From Pseudomonas reinekei (GTDB taxonomy: Bacteria; Pseudomonadota; Gammaproteobacteria; Pseudomonadales; Pseudomonadaceae), in assembly GCF_001945365.1 (NCBI RefSeq), contig NZ_MSTQ01000001.1, forward strand, positions 186,001 through 250,000: DNA of 64,000 nt. Reading direction: 5' to 3'. A program made the translations under genes and the position numbers. The notes under the pieces are model-generated. The model ran no database searches. It saw only the letters and a program-made list of their open reading frames with translations, and was not told where the DNA came from. This document shows positions 18,896 to 29,324 of the stretch, in pieces (positions within the stretch are counted from its first letter, which is position 1; the number at the start of each line of letters is the position of its first letter).

Positions 18896-20002
18896 ATGAC
18901 TGCTCAGGTTTCATCGAAGGGCACGCAGACCCTGGAGGCCACGCAACATGAAGTGCTGGCCGAGGTACGCAACCACATCGGGCATCTGACCCTCAACCGC
19001 CCCGCCGGCCTCAACGCCATTACCCTGGACATGGTGCGCGACCTGCACCGCCAGCTCGATGCCTGGGCTCAGGACTCGCAGGTGCACGCGGTGGTTTTGC
19101 GCGGTGCCGGTGAAAAGGCTTTTTGTGCCGGTGGCGACATCCGCTCGCTGTACGACAGCTTCAAAAGCGGTGACACCCTGCACGAAGATTTCTTCGTCGA
19201 GGAATACGCCCTCGATCTCGCGATTCACCATTACCGCAAGCCGGTGCTGGCGCTGATGGACGGTTTCGTCCTCGGTGGCGGCATGGGACTGGTGCAAGGC
19301 GCCGATCTGCGGGTAGTTACCGAGAAAAGTCGCCTGGCGATGCCGGAAGTCGGCATCGGCTATTTCCCGGACGTCGGCGGCAGTTACTTCCTGCCGCGCA
19401 TTCCCGGCGAACTGGGGATTTACCTGGGGGTCAGCGGCGTGCAGATCCGTGCCGCGGATGCTCTGTATTGCGGCTTGGCTGACTGGTACCTCGACAGCAG
19501 CAAACTGGCCACGCTGGACGAAAAACTCGATCAGCTCGAATGGCGAGATACGCCGCTCAAAGACCTGCAAAGCCTGCTGGCGAAACTCGCCGTACAGCAA
19601 TTGCCCGATGCGCCATTGGCGACTTTACGCCCGGCCATCGACCACTTCTTCGCCCTGCCCGACGTGCCGAGTATGGTTGAGCAAATGCGTGAAGTGACGG
19701 TCGCCGACAGCCACGAATGGGCGACAGCCACCGCCGACCTGCTGCAGACCCGTTCACCGCTGGCCATGGGCGTGACCCTGGAAATGCTCCGTCGCGGACG
19801 GCACCTGAGCCTTGAACAATGTTTTGCCCTGGAGCTGCACCTGGACCGCCAGTGGTTCGAGCGCGGCGACCTGATCGAAGGCGTGCGCGCCTTGCTGATC
19901 GACAAAGACAAGAACCCGCGCTGGAACCCGCCGACCTTGCAGGCGCTGGACGCCGAACACGTCGCGAGTTTCTTCAACGGTTTCGATGAGAGCGGGAGCT
20001 GA
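18896..20002 (+). CDS. 3-hydroxyisobutyryl-CoA hydrolase (crotonase family)
   Basis: Protein of 368 residues from ATG 18896 (GGGAG upstream; an adjacent GTG at 18893 is less well spaced). The length and the motifs AFCAGGDIRSLYD (about residue 75) and LGGGMGLVQGADLRVVTEKSRLAMPEVGIGYFPDVGGSYFLPR (family stretch at about residues 124-167, quoted here in part) mark the HIBYL-CoA hydrolase branch rather than the shorter enoyl-CoA hydratases. In valine degradation it releases 3-hydroxyisobutyrate from its CoA ester. It is followed after 3 bases by an acyl-CoA dehydrogenase gene. Confidence 0.85.
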   Translation: MTAQVSSKGTQTLEATQHEVLAEVRNHIGHLTLNRPAGLNAITLDMVRDLHRQLDAWAQDSQVHAVVLRGAGEKAFCAGGDIRSLYDSFKSGDTLHEDFFVEEYALDLAIHHYRKPVLALMDGFVLGGGMGLVQGADLRVVTEKSRLAMPEVGIGYFPDVGGSYFLPRIPGELGIYLGVSGVQIRAADALYCGLADWYLDSSKLATLDEKLDQLEWRDTPLKDLQSLLAKLAVQQLPDAPLATLRPAIDHFFALPDVPSMVEQMREVTVADSHEWATATADLLQTRSPLAMGVTLEMLRRGRHLSLEQCFALELHLDRQWFERGDLIEGVRALLIDKDKNPRWNPPTLQALDAEHVASFFNGFDESGS

Positions 20003-20005
20003 ACC

Positions 20006-21157
20006 ATGCACGATCTCGAATTGACCGAAGAACAAGTCATGATCCGCGACATGGCCCGGGACTTTGCCCGCGGCGAAATCGCGCCTCACGCCCAGGCCTG
20101 GGAAAAGGCCGGCTGGATCGACGACGCCCTGGTGGCGAAGATGGGTGAACTGGGCCTGCTCGGCATGGTGGTTCCCGAAGAATGGGGCGGCACCTATGTC
20201 GACTACGTGGCCTATGCGCTAGCGGTCGAAGAAATTTCCGCGGGCGATGGCGCAACCGGCGCCTTCATGAGCATCCACAACTCAGTGGGCTGCGGTCCGG
20301 TGCTCAACTACGGCAGTGAAGAACAGAAGCAAACCTGGCTCGCGGATCTTGCCAGCGGCCAGACCATCGGCTGCTTTTGCCTGACCGAACCCCAGGCCGG
20401 TTCCGAAGCGCACAACCTGCGCACCCGCGCCGAACTGCGCGACGGCCAGTGGGTCATCAACGGCTCCAAGCAATTCGTCAGTAACGGCAAACGGGCCAAA
20501 CTGGCGATCGTGTTCGCGGTGACCGACCCGGACTTGGGCAAGCGCGGTATTTCGGCGTTCCTGGTGCCCACCGACACTGCCGGTTTTATCGTCGACCGCA
20601 CCGAACACAAGATGGGCATTCGCGCATCGGATACCTGCGCGGTCACTTTGAACAACTGCACCATTGCCGAGGCCAACCTGCTGGGTGAACGCGGCAAAGG
20701 CCTGGCCATCGCCCTGTCCAACCTCGAAGGCGGCCGCATCGGCATCGCCGCGCAAGCGCTGGGCATCGCCCGCGCAGCCTTCGAAGCGGCGCTGGCCTAT
20801 TCCCGCGATCGCGTGCAGTTCGACAAACCGATCATCGAGCACCAGAGCATCGCCAATCTCCTGGCCGACATGCACATGCAGTTGAACGCCGCACGGTTGA
20901 TGATCCTGCATGCCGCACGCCTGCGCACGGCGGGCAAACCCTGCCTGTCGGAGGCTTCGCAAGCCAAATTGTTTGCCTCGGAAATGGCCGAGAAAGTCTG
21001 CTCCTCAGCGATTCAGATTCATGGCGGATATGGCTATCTGGAGGATTACCCGGTGGAGAAGTACTACCGGGATGCGCGGATCACCCAGATCTATGAAGGG
21101 TCGAGCGAGATTCAACGGATGGTGATTGCCCGCGAACTGAAGAACTACCTGGTTTAA
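20006..21157 (+). CDS. Acyl-CoA dehydrogenase, probable isobutyryl-CoA dehydrogenase
   Basis: Protein of 383 residues with the standard three-domain acyl-CoA dehydrogenase fold. FAD-contact motifs [16 protein letters not shown] (about residue 125) and [13 protein letters not shown] are present, and the C-terminal helix carries [18 protein letters not shown]. Pairing with a 3-hydroxyisobutyryl-CoA hydrolase suggests valine catabolism. The product would be methacrylyl-CoA. A second dehydrogenase with a similar sequence lies on the opposite strand at 22125-23252. Confidence 0.82.
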   Translation: MHDLELTEEQVMIRDMARDFARGEIAPHAQAWEKAGWIDDALVAKMGELGLLGMVVPEEWGGTYVDYVAYALAVEEISAGDGATGAFMSIHNSVGCGPVLNYGSEEQKQTWLADLASGQTIGCFCLTEPQAGSEAHNLRTRAELRDGQWVINGSKQFVSNGKRAKLAIVFAVTDPDLGKRGISAFLVPTDTAGFIVDRTEHKMGIRASDTCAVTLNNCTIAEANLLGERGKGLAIALSNLEGGRIGIAAQALGIARAAFEAALAYSRDRVQFDKPIIEHQSIANLLADMHMQLNAARLMILHAARLRTAGKPCLSEASQAKLFASEMAEKVCSSAIQIHGGYGYLEDYPVEKYYRDARITQIYEGSSEIQRMVIARELKNYLV

Positions 21158-21238
21158 AAACCTGCAGGGGTGAGCTCGCTCGCGATTGAGGTCAACGATG
21201 ACGAGGGGACCTGAATCCATCCGGTGTCCTCAGGTTTT

Positions 21239-21315
21239 TCGCGAGCAGGCTCGCTCCCACAGTAGATCCTCGGTGTATATGAGGTCCACTGTGGGAGCGA
21301 GCCTGCTCGCGAAGA
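21239..21315. repeat. REP pair between convergent acyl-CoA genes
   Basis: Facing copies of the REP palindrome about 35 bases apart, between the stop codons of two convergent operons, where they may limit read-through. A third, partial copy (GAGCTCGCTCGCGATTG) lies at about 21172-21188. Confidence 0.85.
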
Positions 21316-21334
21316 GGCCCACAAGCACGCTACA

Positions 21335-22108
21335 TCATTTGCCTTGGAACTCGGCCTCACGCTTGGCAATGAACGCCGCCATTCCTTCCTTCTGATCCTG
21401 CGTCGCAAACGCCGCATGGAACACGCGACGCTCAAAACGAACACCTTCGGACAGGCTCACTTCAAAGGCGCGGTTGACGCTTTCCTTGACCATCATGGCA
21501 ATCGGCAAGGACTTCCTGGCGATCAACGCTGCGACTTTCAGCGCTTCGTCCAACAGCTCATCGCTCGGCACAATCCGCGCCACAATCCCGCAACGCTCCG
21601 CTTCCACCGCATCGATCAGCCGACCACTGAGGCACATTTCCATAGCCTTGGCCTTGCCCACGGCGCGCGTCAGGCGCTGGGTGCCGCCCATGCCCGGCAA
21701 CACGCCAAGGTTGATTTCCGGCTGGCCGAATTTGGCATTGTCGCCGGCCAGGATAAAGTCGCACATCAACGCCAGTTCACAACCGCCGCCCAAGGCGAAA
21801 CCGTTGACCGCCGCAATGATCGGCTTACGGCGGTTGGCCACGCGGTCGCTGTCGCTGAACAGGTCGTCGAGGTAGATCTGCGGATAGGTCAGCTCGGCCA
21901 TTTCCTTGATGTCGGCGCCGGCGGCGAAGGCTTTTTTCGAACCGGTCAGCACGATGCAACCGATGTTCGAGTCAGCCTCAAAACCATCGAGGGCATGGTT
22001 CAGCTCGCTGACGAGCTGCGCGTTCAACGCGTTCAGCGCTTGCGGACGGTTCAGGGTGATCAGGCCGACACGGCCGTGGGTTTCCAGCAAAATCGTTTCG
22101 TAGCTCAC
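21335..22108 (-). CDS. Enoyl-CoA hydratase
   Basis: Protein of 257 residues, the usual crotonase length. The oxyanion-hole motifs are [14 protein letters not shown] (about residue 63) and [18 protein letters not shown] (about residue 103). The two catalytic glutamates fall in the expected regions (GGGCELAL and [17 protein letters not shown]). In the isoleucine route it would hydrate tiglyl-CoA to 2-methyl-3-hydroxybutyryl-CoA. It is the last gene of the minus-strand operon, 16 bases after the dehydrogenase gene. Confidence 0.87.
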   Translation of the reverse strand: MSYETILLETHGRVGLITLNRPQALNALNAQLVSELNHALDGFEADSNIGCIVLTGSKKAFAAGADIKEMAELTYPQIYLDDLFSDSDRVANRRKPIIAAVNGFALGGGCELALMCDFILAGDNAKFGQPEINLGVLPGMGGTQRLTRAVGKAKAMEMCLSGRLIDAVEAERCGIVARIVPSDELLDEALKVAALIARKSLPIAMMVKESVNRAFEVSLSEGVRFERRVFHAAFATQDQKEGMAAFIAKREAEFQGK

Positions 22109-22124
22109 GTAGGTGTTCCTTCTT

Positions 22125-23252
22125 TCAAAGATTGCGCGAAATGACCATGCGCTGAATATCGCTGGTGCCTTCGTAGATCTGACAAACCCGCACGTCGCGG
22201 TAGATCCGCTCCAGCGGGAAGTCGTTCAAGTAACCGTAACCGCCTAGGGTTTGCAACGCCGAGGAACAGACTTTCTCGGCCATTTCCGAGGCGAACAGCT
22301 TGGCCATCGACGCTTCGACCAGCGCCGGTTGACCGCTGTCACGCAGGGCGGCGGCGTAATGCACCATTTGCCGCGCGACGGCGATCTGGGTCGCCATATC
22401 AGCCAGTCGGAATGCGACAGCCTGATGCTCGATGATCGGCTTGCCGAAACTCTCGCGCTCACGGGCGTAATCGCGGGCCGCTTCGAACGCGGCGCGGGCC
22501 ATGCCCACCGATTGCGAGGCGATACCGACGCGTCCGCCTTCGAGGTTGGCCAGGGCGATCTTGTAGCCCTCGCCTTCTTCGCCCAAGCGGTTGGCCACCG
22601 GGACTTTGACGTCCTCGAAGAGGATCTGGCAGGTGTCCGACGCATGCTGGCCGAGCTTGTCTTCGACACGCGCGACTGCGTAGCCCGGCGAGTCCGTGGG
22701 CACGATGAAAGCGCTGATGCCGCGCTTGCCGGCACTCGGGTCGGTCACCGCAAACACAATCACAACCCCGGCGTTTTGCCCGGAGGTGATGAACTGTTTG
22801 CAGCCGTTGAGCACGTAGTGATCGCCGTTCAGGTTGGCGCGGGTTTTCAGGCCGCTGGCGTCGGAACCGGCTTGCGGTTCGGTCAGGGCAAATGCACCGA
22901 GCATGGCGCCGCTGGCCAAGGGCTTAAGAAAACGTTCTTTCTGATCATCGTTGCCGTAATGCAGGATCGGCACACAACCCACCGAGTTGTGCACGCTCAT
23001 GATGGTCGAGCAGGCACCGTCGCCGGCGGCGATTTCTTCCAGGGCCATGGCGTAGGCCAGGTAGCCGGTGTCGCAACCGCCCCACTGCTCCGGCACCAAC
23101 ATGCCGAAGAAACCCAGCTCAGCCATCTCGCCGATGGCTTCCTTGGGGAAACGGTGCTCCCGGTCCCATTCGGCGGCGAAGGGTTTCAGCCGCTCCTGGG
23201 CGAACTGCCGGGCCATGTCACGGATTTGTTGTTGGTCGTCATTGGGGATCAT
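22125..23252 (-). CDS. Short/branched-chain acyl-CoA dehydrogenase, probable 2-methylbutyryl-CoA dehydrogenase
   Basis: Protein of 375 residues with acyl-CoA dehydrogenase motifs ([16 protein letters not shown] at about residue 120, [15 protein letters not shown], and the C-terminal [19 protein letters not shown]). It ends directly at this last motif. In this operon it would form tiglyl-CoA from 2-methylbutyryl-CoA, feeding the hydratase, SDR and thiolase next to it. A REP pair lies upstream, between it and the thiolase gene. Confidence 0.85.
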   Translation of the reverse strand: MIPNDDQQQIRDMARQFAQERLKPFAAEWDREHRFPKEAIGEMAELGFFGMLVPEQWGGCDTGYLAYAMALEEIAAGDGACSTIMSVHNSVGCVPILHYGNDDQKERFLKPLASGAMLGAFALTEPQAGSDASGLKTRANLNGDHYVLNGCKQFITSGQNAGVVIVFAVTDPSAGKRGISAFIVPTDSPGYAVARVEDKLGQHASDTCQILFEDVKVPVANRLGEEGEGYKIALANLEGGRVGIASQSVGMARAAFEAARDYARERESFGKPIIEHQAVAFRLADMATQIAVARQMVHYAAALRDSGQPALVEASMAKLFASEMAEKVCSSALQTLGGYGYLNDFPLERIYRDVRVCQIYEGTSDIQRMVISRNL

Positions 23253-23300
23253 GGTGAATCCTTACAAATCTTGAACAAAGAAACGGGTTGAAACACAGAA

Positions 23301-23394
23301 CCTGTGGGAGCGGGCTTGCCCGCGAAGAGGCCGTACCCGCCAACATAAATGCTGTCTGACCCACCGCCATCGCGGGCAAGCCCCCTCCCACAGG
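23301..23394. repeat. REP pair inside the Ile/Val degradation operon
   Basis: CCTGTGGGAGCGGGCTTGCC faces GGGCAAGCCCCCTCCCACAG about 50 bases away. It lies between the thiolase and dehydrogenase genes and may differentially stabilise the two parts of the transcript. Confidence 0.85.
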
Positions 23395-23411
23395 GAATTG
23401 CATTAGCCGTA

Positions 23412-24602
23412 CTACACGCATTCCACGGCCATGGCCGTCGCTTCGCCACCACCGATGCAGATCGCTGCAACGCCGCGCTTCAGGCCTTTCTGGCGCAATG
23501 CCGAAAGCAACGTCACCAGAATCCGCGCACCCGACGCACCAATCGGGTGACCCAAGGCACAAGCCCCGCCGTGCACGTTGAGTTTCTCGTGGGGGATTTC
23601 CAGATGCGTCATCGCGGCCATGCCGACCACGGCGAAGGCTTCGTTGACTTCCACCAGGTCCACGTCATTGAGCGACCAGCCGGTTTTCTTCATCAACTTT
23701 TTGATGGCGCCAATCGGTGCCACCGGGAACAGGCCCGGGGTATCGGCGAACGCCGCGTGACCATGGATCACCGCCAACGGCTTCAGCCCGCGCTTATCGG
23801 CTTCGGAGCGACGCATCAGCACCAGCGCCGCCGCACCGTCGGAGATCGAGCTGGAGTTCGCCGCCGTCACCGTACCGCCTTCGCGGAACGCCGGTTTCAG
23901 TGAAGCGATCTTGTCCAGTTTGGCCTTCGGCGGCTGTTCGTCATTGCTGATGGTCACCTGCTCTTTGCCGACGGTCACGGTCAGCGGCACGATCTCGTCC
24001 TTGAAGCGGCCGTCCTTGATCGCCTGTTGTGCGCGTGTGGTGGAGGCAATGGCAAAGGCATCCTGCGCCTCGCGGCTGAAACCGTTGGTTTCGGCGCAAT
24101 CCTCGGCAAAAGTGCCCATCAGGCGGCCCTTGTCGTAGGCATCCTCAAGGCCGTCGAGGAACATCGAATCCTGCACCTTGCCGTGGCCCATGCGATAGCC
24201 GCTGCGGGCGCGGTCCAGCAGGTACGGCGCGTTGGACATGCTTTCCATGCCCCCGGCGATCACCACTTCGGCGCTGCCGGCAACCAGCATGTCGTGGGCC
24301 AGAATGGCCGCTTCCATGCCCGAGCCGCACATTTTGTTGAGGGTGGTGCAGCGGGTGGATTTGTCCAGCCCGGCGCCCAGTGCCGCCTGGCGGGCCGGGG
24401 CCTGGCCGAGGCCGGCAGGCAGTACGCAGCCGAACAGCACTTCATCAACCGCATCGCTGGCGACACCGGCGCGTTCGACCGCAGCCTTGATCGCCGCAGC
24501 GCCGAGTTGCGGTGCGGTGAGGCTTTTCAAATCGCCCTGAAAACCGCCCATCGGGGTGCGGACGGCGCTGACGATGACAATCGGATCGTTGGAAAGGCTC
24601 AT
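23412..24602 (-). CDS. Acetyl-CoA C-acetyltransferase (thiolase)
   Basis: Protein of 396 residues. The nucleophilic cysteine is in LNKMCGSGMEAAI (about residue 91). The catalytic His is in the NVHGGACALGHPIGASGAR block (about residue 350), and the final cysteine in AAICIGGGEATA. As the fourth step of isoleucine degradation it would cleave 2-methylacetoacetyl-CoA to acetyl-CoA and propionyl-CoA. The same enzyme could also serve short-chain fatty acid or alcohol use. 12 bases separate it from the SDR gene. Confidence 0.9.
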   Translation of the reverse strand: MSLSNDPIVIVSAVRTPMGGFQGDLKSLTAPQLGAAAIKAAVERAGVASDAVDEVLFGCVLPAGLGQAPARQAALGAGLDKSTRCTTLNKMCGSGMEAAILAHDMLVAGSAEVVIAGGMESMSNAPYLLDRARSGYRMGHGKVQDSMFLDGLEDAYDKGRLMGTFAEDCAETNGFSREAQDAFAIASTTRAQQAIKDGRFKDEIVPLTVTVGKEQVTISNDEQPPKAKLDKIASLKPAFREGGTVTAANSSSISDGAAALVLMRRSEADKRGLKPLAVIHGHAAFADTPGLFPVAPIGAIKKLMKKTGWSLNDVDLVEVNEAFAVVGMAAMTHLEIPHEKLNVHGGACALGHPIGASGARILVTLLSALRQKGLKRGVAAICIGGGEATAMAVECV

Positions 24603-24614
24603 GTCAAATCCTCC

Positions 24615-25376
24615 TTATTTCGCGGCCATGCGCAAGGCACCGTCGAGACGGATCACCTCGCCATTGAGCATGCTGTTTTCAATGATATGCCGCACCAGCG
24701 CGGCGTATTCGGCAGGCTTGCCCAGACGCGGCGGGAACGGCACACCAGTGGCCAGGGAATCGCGCACTTCCTGGGTCATGCCGGCCATCATCGGCGTTTC
24801 GAAAATGCCCGGGGCGATGGTCATCACACGGATGCCGAAGCGCGCCAGTTCCCGGGCGGCAGGCAAGGTCAGGCTGACAATCGCACCTTTGGACGCTGCG
24901 TAGGCCGCCTGGCCGATCTGGCCGTCGTAGGCTGCTGCAGATGCGGTATTGATGATCACGCCGCGTTCGCCATCGGCGTCCGCCTCGGTTTCGGCAATTG
25001 CCGCCGAGGCCAGGCGCAGCATGTTGAAGCTGCCAATCAGGTTGACGTTGATCACCTGACTGAAGCTGACCAGAGCGTGCGGACCGTTCTTGCCGAGGAT
25101 CTTCTCGCCGCGCACGATGCCGGCGCAATTGACCAGGCCATTAAGGCCGCCAAAAGCTTTGACTGTCGCCTGCACCGCCGCTTCAGCCGCCGCTTCGTTG
25201 CTGATGTCCGCGACCACGCTGTGCGCGCCCAAACGCTGGGCCTGGGCGGCAACCGCTTCGGCATTCATGTCCACCAGCATCACTTTGGCACCCGCCGCGA
25301 CCAGCATTTCAGCGGTGGCCGCACCGAGGCCGGAAGCACCGCCGGTGACGAGAAAAACCTTGTTTTCGATCTGCAT
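24615..25376 (-). CDS. SDR-type 3-hydroxyacyl-CoA dehydrogenase (2-methyl-3-hydroxybutyryl-CoA dehydrogenase-like)
   Basis: Protein of 253 residues from ATG 25376; a directly adjacent ATG at 25379 would add one Met. AAGGAA lies just upstream. The frame continues further upstream but that part is a shadow of the synthetase gene. Cofactor motif [13 protein letters not shown] begins near residue 13, NAG motif in LVNCAGIV, and the active site is S..Y..K ([23 protein letters not shown], about residues 148-170). It resembles human HSD17B10. It oxidises 2-methyl-3-hydroxybutyryl-CoA with NAD. Confidence 0.87.
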   Translation of the reverse strand: MQIENKVFLVTGGASGLGAATAEMLVAAGAKVMLVDMNAEAVAAQAQRLGAHSVVADISNEAAAEAAVQATVKAFGGLNGLVNCAGIVRGEKILGKNGPHALVSFSQVINVNLIGSFNMLRLASAAIAETEADADGERGVIINTASAAAYDGQIGQAAYAASKGAIVSLTLPAARELARFGIRVMTIAPGIFETPMMAGMTQEVRDSLATGVPFPPRLGKPAEYAALVRHIIENSMLNGEVIRLDGALRMAAK

Positions 25377-25392
25377 CATTGTTTCCTTGGAT

Positions 25393-27057
25393 TCAAGCTG
25401 AAACGTTCTTCGCCGCGGCCTCTTGAGCCTTGGCGATCTCCTGGTTGCGCAAGATAAAGCGCTGCAATTTGCCGCTTGGGGTTTTCGGCAACTCGCTGAC
25501 AAATTCGATTTCACGGGGGTACGAGTGCGCCGCCAGACGTTTGCGCACGTGTTGACGCAGCTCTTCGGCCAATTCGGGTTCGGCGCGGTACTGCGCACTG
25601 AGCACGACGAAGGCTTTGACCAGCTCGGTGCGCTCCGGATCGGGCTTGCCGACGACGGCCGCTTCAACCACGGCCGGGTGTTCAATCAGCGCACTTTCCA
25701 CATCGAACGGGCCGACGCGGTAGCCTGAGGTGGTGATGACGTCATCGCTGCGACCGACAAAGCTGATGCTGCCGTCCGGGTTCCACTCGACCGTATCGCC
25801 GCTCAGGTAATAATCACCAACGAAAGCCTTGGTCGGCGCACCTTCGTAACCGGCGAACCAGCACATCGGCGACTGGGTGCGGTCGATGGCGAGGATGCCC
25901 GGCTGGCCGACGTCCAGTTCCTTGTAGTGGTCGTCCAGCACCACGATGCGGTGTCCCGGCGAGGCAAAACCGGCAGCGCCCATGTGGATCGGGTGTTCCA
26001 GCGCGTGGTGATTGCACAGCACCATGCCGAGCTCGGTCTGGCCATAGTGGTCGTGAATGACCACACCGAGCTGGTCGGCGAACCAGCGGATCACCTCTGG
26101 ATTCAACGGCTCGCCGGCGCTGCTGACGATTCGCAGCTTGCCCTTGATCGACTTGGCGAACTCATCGCCGCCGGCAATCAACAGACGATAAGCCGTCGGC
26201 GAACCGGTGAGATTGGTGATGCCGTACTTGTTGATGACGCGGCAGGTGCTTTCGAGGGTGAACGGGCCGTCGTAAAACGTGATCGGGTGCCCCATGGCCA
26301 TCGGACCGGTCACGCCGAAATAAATGCCGTAGGCCCAGCCCGGATCGGCCACGTTCCAGAACGCATCTTCCGGACGCAGATCCACGGCGTCGCGGGTGTA
26401 ACTCTGGAACGCGACGATGGCTTTGAGCGGCACCGACAGTGCTTTCGATGGGCCGGTGGTGCCCGAGGTGAACATCAGCAGGAATGGATCTTCGCCGGTC
26501 AGCATCACCGGTTCGCAGTGGTGGGAATAGTTGGCCAGTTCGGCCCAGAAACTGAAGTCGCCCTGAACGATGCCTTGGCCTTTTGGGCCAGCGACGGTAA
26601 CGATGGTCGGGCAATCGGCGACTTCGGCGAGTTTCGAGCGGTTGCCTGCATCGGTAACCACGACTTTGGCGCCGGAGCAGCCGAGGCGATGTTCGATCGC
26701 CTTGGGGCCGAACGCCGTGAACAACGGCTGGTAGACCGCGCCGATGCGCCAGGTGGCAAACACGGTGATGAGCAATTCGATGTTACGGGGCAACAGGCCG
26801 GCGACTTTGTCGCCTTTTTTCACGCCTTGGGCCAGCAGGAAATTGGCAAAGCGCGCGGCTTTGTCTTGCAGGTCGGTGAAGGTGTACGTGGCACTGGCGC
26901 CGTCGCGTCCTTCCCAAAACAGTGCGATTCGACCGGGCAACGCATGGCGGTCGCAACATTCGACGCAGGCGTTGACGGCTGTCAGATCACCCGCGAGTGC
27001 GGCGTCGACGGTGTGCTGATAATTGAACTGTGAAACAGCAGACAAGTAATCGCGCAT
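25393..27057 (-). CDS. AMP-binding acyl-CoA synthetase
   Basis: Protein of 554 residues in the ANL superfamily. The P-loop-like motif [20 protein letters not shown] (about residue 195) binds [12 protein letters not shown] (about residue 337) and [25 protein letters not shown] (about residues 418-442) follow, and the catalytic Lys of the C-terminal domain is in [12 protein letters not shown] (about residue 525). It probably activates a short or branched acid to its CoA ester and is the first gene of the minus-strand operon. The exact acid is not visible in the sequence. Confidence 0.88.
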   Translation of the reverse strand: MRDYLSAVSQFNYQHTVDAALAGDLTAVNACVECCDRHALPGRIALFWEGRDGASATYTFTDLQDKAARFANFLLAQGVKKGDKVAGLLPRNIELLITVFATWRIGAVYQPLFTAFGPKAIEHRLGCSGAKVVVTDAGNRSKLAEVADCPTIVTVAGPKGQGIVQGDFSFWAELANYSHHCEPVMLTGEDPFLLMFTSGTTGPSKALSVPLKAIVAFQSYTRDAVDLRPEDAFWNVADPGWAYGIYFGVTGPMAMGHPITFYDGPFTLESTCRVINKYGITNLTGSPTAYRLLIAGGDEFAKSIKGKLRIVSSAGEPLNPEVIRWFADQLGVVIHDHYGQTELGMVLCNHHALEHPIHMGAAGFASPGHRIVVLDDHYKELDVGQPGILAIDRTQSPMCWFAGYEGAPTKAFVGDYYLSGDTVEWNPDGSISFVGRSDDVITTSGYRVGPFDVESALIEHPAVVEAAVVGKPDPERTELVKAFVVLSAQYRAEPELAEELRQHVRKRLAAHSYPREIEFVSELPKTPSGKLQRFILRNQEIAKAQEAAAKNVSA

Positions 27058-27208
27058 TGCCAGAATCCCTCTGTGTTTTTATTAGGTTGGGGGAACCGTA
27101 ACTAACAGGGAAATACTCGCTCTGCGCGGGGCGCCGGGCAATGGTCAAAGTTATCAAGTTGCTTGACTGGTTTGGCCAAGATCCAGAAGTGCAGTGCCTG
27201 TGAGGGCC

Positions 27209-27232
27209 TCATCGCGAGCTTGCTCGCGATGA
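27209..27232. repeat. Single REP-like hairpin between synthetase and AraC genes
   Basis: TCATCGCGAGC and GCTCGCGATGA form an 11-bp perfect stem with a TT loop. It lies just downstream of the AraC gene, which is on the same strand. Confidence 0.75.
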
Positions 27233-27260
27233 CGTCAGCCCGGACGATGCAAATCTCGGA

Positions 27261-28277
27261 TCAATGGGATTCGTTCAGAATCAAACTCCGGTAATGCCCC
27301 GGATTGGACCCCGACCACTTGCGAAACGCCTTGTAGAACGAACTCGCATCGGCAAACCCCAGCCGCGCGGCGATGTCGGCGAAGCTGATGCTCGGCTCGG
27401 CCAGCCAGACAATCGCCAATTCCTTGCGCACGCTGTCCTTGAGCCCTTGATAGGTCTGGCCTTCCTCTGACAACCGACGACGCAGGGTCGAAGCCGACAT
27501 GCACAGGCGTTGGGCCAGGGCTTCGGTTTCCGGCCATTGTTCGGCGGGCAGTTGCCGCAGGTCGTGCTTGATACGGTTGGCCAGGCTTTGCGGATCGCGA
27601 TATTTCACCAGAATGTTGGCCGGCGCATGGGCCAGGAATCGCTTGAGTTCTTCCGCCGTGCGCTTGATCGGCAGGTCGAGGCAATCGGCAGAGACAATCA
27701 TCCGCGTGCGTGGCCGGTCGAAACGCAGGTTCTCGGAAAACATCACCTGATAGTCATCGCAAAAATCCGGCGGCGGGCAACGCAACTCGATGGCCAGGAT
27801 CGGAATCCGCCGCCCCGCCAGCCAGCACGCCACGCCGTGCACGATCATCCAGTAAGTGAAATAGGTGAAGGCGCGGCGCGGATCGTGGTCGCTCTCCAGC
27901 AGCACGATTTCTGCCAGGCTTTGCTGGCGAACCAATTCGGCGGGCATGCGTTCGAGCATTAACGACAGGAAGCCCAGGCCGCTGGTGAGGCCCGCCGCCA
28001 CGTTCGGCTGGAGCATGGCGCAGCGGCACAGAAACTCGAAGCTGCCGGCCTTGAGCTTGCGTGGGTCCATGCCGAAAAACTCATCGTCGCCACGCCGGGC
28101 CAGCAAGCGCCACAGTCGCGCGTAGGACGTAGCCGGGACCCGCGCGACGCTGTTGTCCAACAGCGACGGATCAATGCCGACCTTGTGCAACACCTCGTCG
28201 GTGACAGCGCCCGGGGCGCAGCTTTGCAACAGCGCTTCACGCACCAGTTGGATGGAGATGGTGTCTTTTTCCGACAT
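27261..28277 (-). CDS. AraC family transcriptional regulator
   Basis: Protein of 338 residues if it starts at MSEKDTIS (28277); upstream in-frame ATGs at 28289 and 28340 are possible and no RBS clearly decides. The N-terminal two thirds match the arabinose-binding-like domain of the OruR/ArgR-type AraC subgroup. The C-terminal double HTH (about residues 235-335) includes SISFADIAARLGFADASSFYKAFRKWSG. It lies 203 bases upstream of the synthetase on the same strand and is the best candidate regulator of the acyl-CoA operon. Effector unknown. Confidence 0.83.
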   Translation of the reverse strand: MSEKDTISIQLVREALLQSCAPGAVTDEVLHKVGIDPSLLDNSVARVPATSYARLWRLLARRGDDEFFGMDPRKLKAGSFEFLCRCAMLQPNVAAGLTSGLGFLSLMLERMPAELVRQQSLAEIVLLESDHDPRRAFTYFTYWMIVHGVACWLAGRRIPILAIELRCPPPDFCDDYQVMFSENLRFDRPRTRMIVSADCLDLPIKRTAEELKRFLAHAPANILVKYRDPQSLANRIKHDLRQLPAEQWPETEALAQRLCMSASTLRRRLSEEGQTYQGLKDSVRKELAIVWLAEPSISFADIAARLGFADASSFYKAFRKWSGSNPGHYRSLILNESH

Positions 28278-28417
28278 TGAGCCAGGCATGCCCTGTTCGT
28301 GTTTGAGTGGTGGGCATATTAGCGCAGCCCGTTTGTGCAAAGGAGATCCGTGTAGGAACTGCGTGATCTTGCAAACTGTTCAGCTTAGGTTCAGCCAAAT
28401 GTCAATCAATCACATAT

Positions 28418-28436
28418 GGGAATGAGTGTCATTATG
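28418..28436 (+). promoter_or_regulatory. Putative Fur box upstream of efeU
   Basis: AATGA-GTG-TCATT at 28421-28433 is a perfect 5-3-5 palindrome, identical in both arms to the core of the Fur consensus. The 19-base window matches 13 of 19 consensus positions. It ends 40 bases before the efeU start. Iron repression of the operon is therefore likely. Confidence 0.7.
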
Positions 28437-28476
28437 TTACAACTTAGCACCCTATCTAAATCCTTGACGGTGCTGA

Positions 28477-29316
28477 ATGCTCGTTCCTTTTCTGATCATG
28501 CTGCGCGAAGGTATCGAGGCCGCGTTGATCGTTGGCATCATCGCCAGTTACCTTCAACAGACCGGTCGCGGGCAGTGGATGCCCGCCGTGTGGATCGGCG
28601 TCTTTCTTGCGGCCGCCCTCGCGCTGCTGGTGGGCGGCGGCCTGGAACTGGTCAGCGCTGAATTCCCGCAAAAACAACAGGAGCTGTTCGAAGGCGTGGT
28701 CGGCCTGGTGGCCGTGGGCATCTTGAGTTCCATGGTGTTCTGGATGCGCAAGGTGGCGCGCTCGATCAAGCATTCGCTGCACGCGTCTCTCGATCTGGCG
28801 CTGACCGGCTCCAGACATCAGGTGACCGCACTGATCGCCATGGTGTTTTTTGCCGTGGCCCGGGAAGGCCTGGAAACGGTGTTCTTCCTGCTCGCAGTGT
28901 TCCAGCAAAGCGAAGGCCCGGCGGCACCGCTCGGCGCCCTGCTCGGCCTGATCCTGGCCATCGTCGTCGGCTTCCTGATCTACACCGGCAGCATGCGTCT
29001 GAACCTCGGCGCGTTCTTTCGCTGGACCGGTCTGTTCATCCTCGTGGTGGCGGCCGGGATTCTCGCCAATTCCGTGCAGGCGCTACATGAAGCCGGGGTG
29101 TGGAACCACCTGCAAACCGTGCTTTTCGACATCAGCGCCTCGCTGCCGATGGATGGCCCGCTGGGCTCGGTGCTGGCCGGCATGTTCGGTTATCAGGATG
29201 CGCCGACCGTGAGCACCCTCGGCGCCTGGCTGATTTACCTGCTGGTGGCGCTGGTGATGTTTTTCCTCCCCGCCCCTGCCCCGTCCAGACAGTCTTCTTC
29301 CGTTTCCAGCCAGTAA
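28477..29316 (+). CDS. efeU: FTR1 family high-affinity iron permease EfeU
   Basis: Protein of 279 residues with seven hydrophobic segments. The two RExxE iron-ligand motifs are present: REGIE (about residue 10) and REGLE (about residue 129). It is the inner-membrane channel of the EfeUOB iron system. The ATG at 28477 has only a weak RBS, but the first RExxE motif falls where the family expects it. It is followed by efeO after 8 bases. Confidence 0.9.
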   Translation: MLVPFLIMLREGIEAALIVGIIASYLQQTGRGQWMPAVWIGVFLAAALALLVGGGLELVSAEFPQKQQELFEGVVGLVAVGILSSMVFWMRKVARSIKHSLHASLDLALTGSRHQVTALIAMVFFAVAREGLETVFFLLAVFQQSEGPAAPLGALLGLILAIVVGFLIYTGSMRLNLGAFFRWTGLFILVVAAGILANSVQALHEAGVWNHLQTVLFDISASLPMDGPLGSVLAGMFGYQDAPTVSTLGAWLIYLLVALVMFFLPAPAPSRQSSSVSSQ

Positions 29317-29324
29317 GGGCAACC

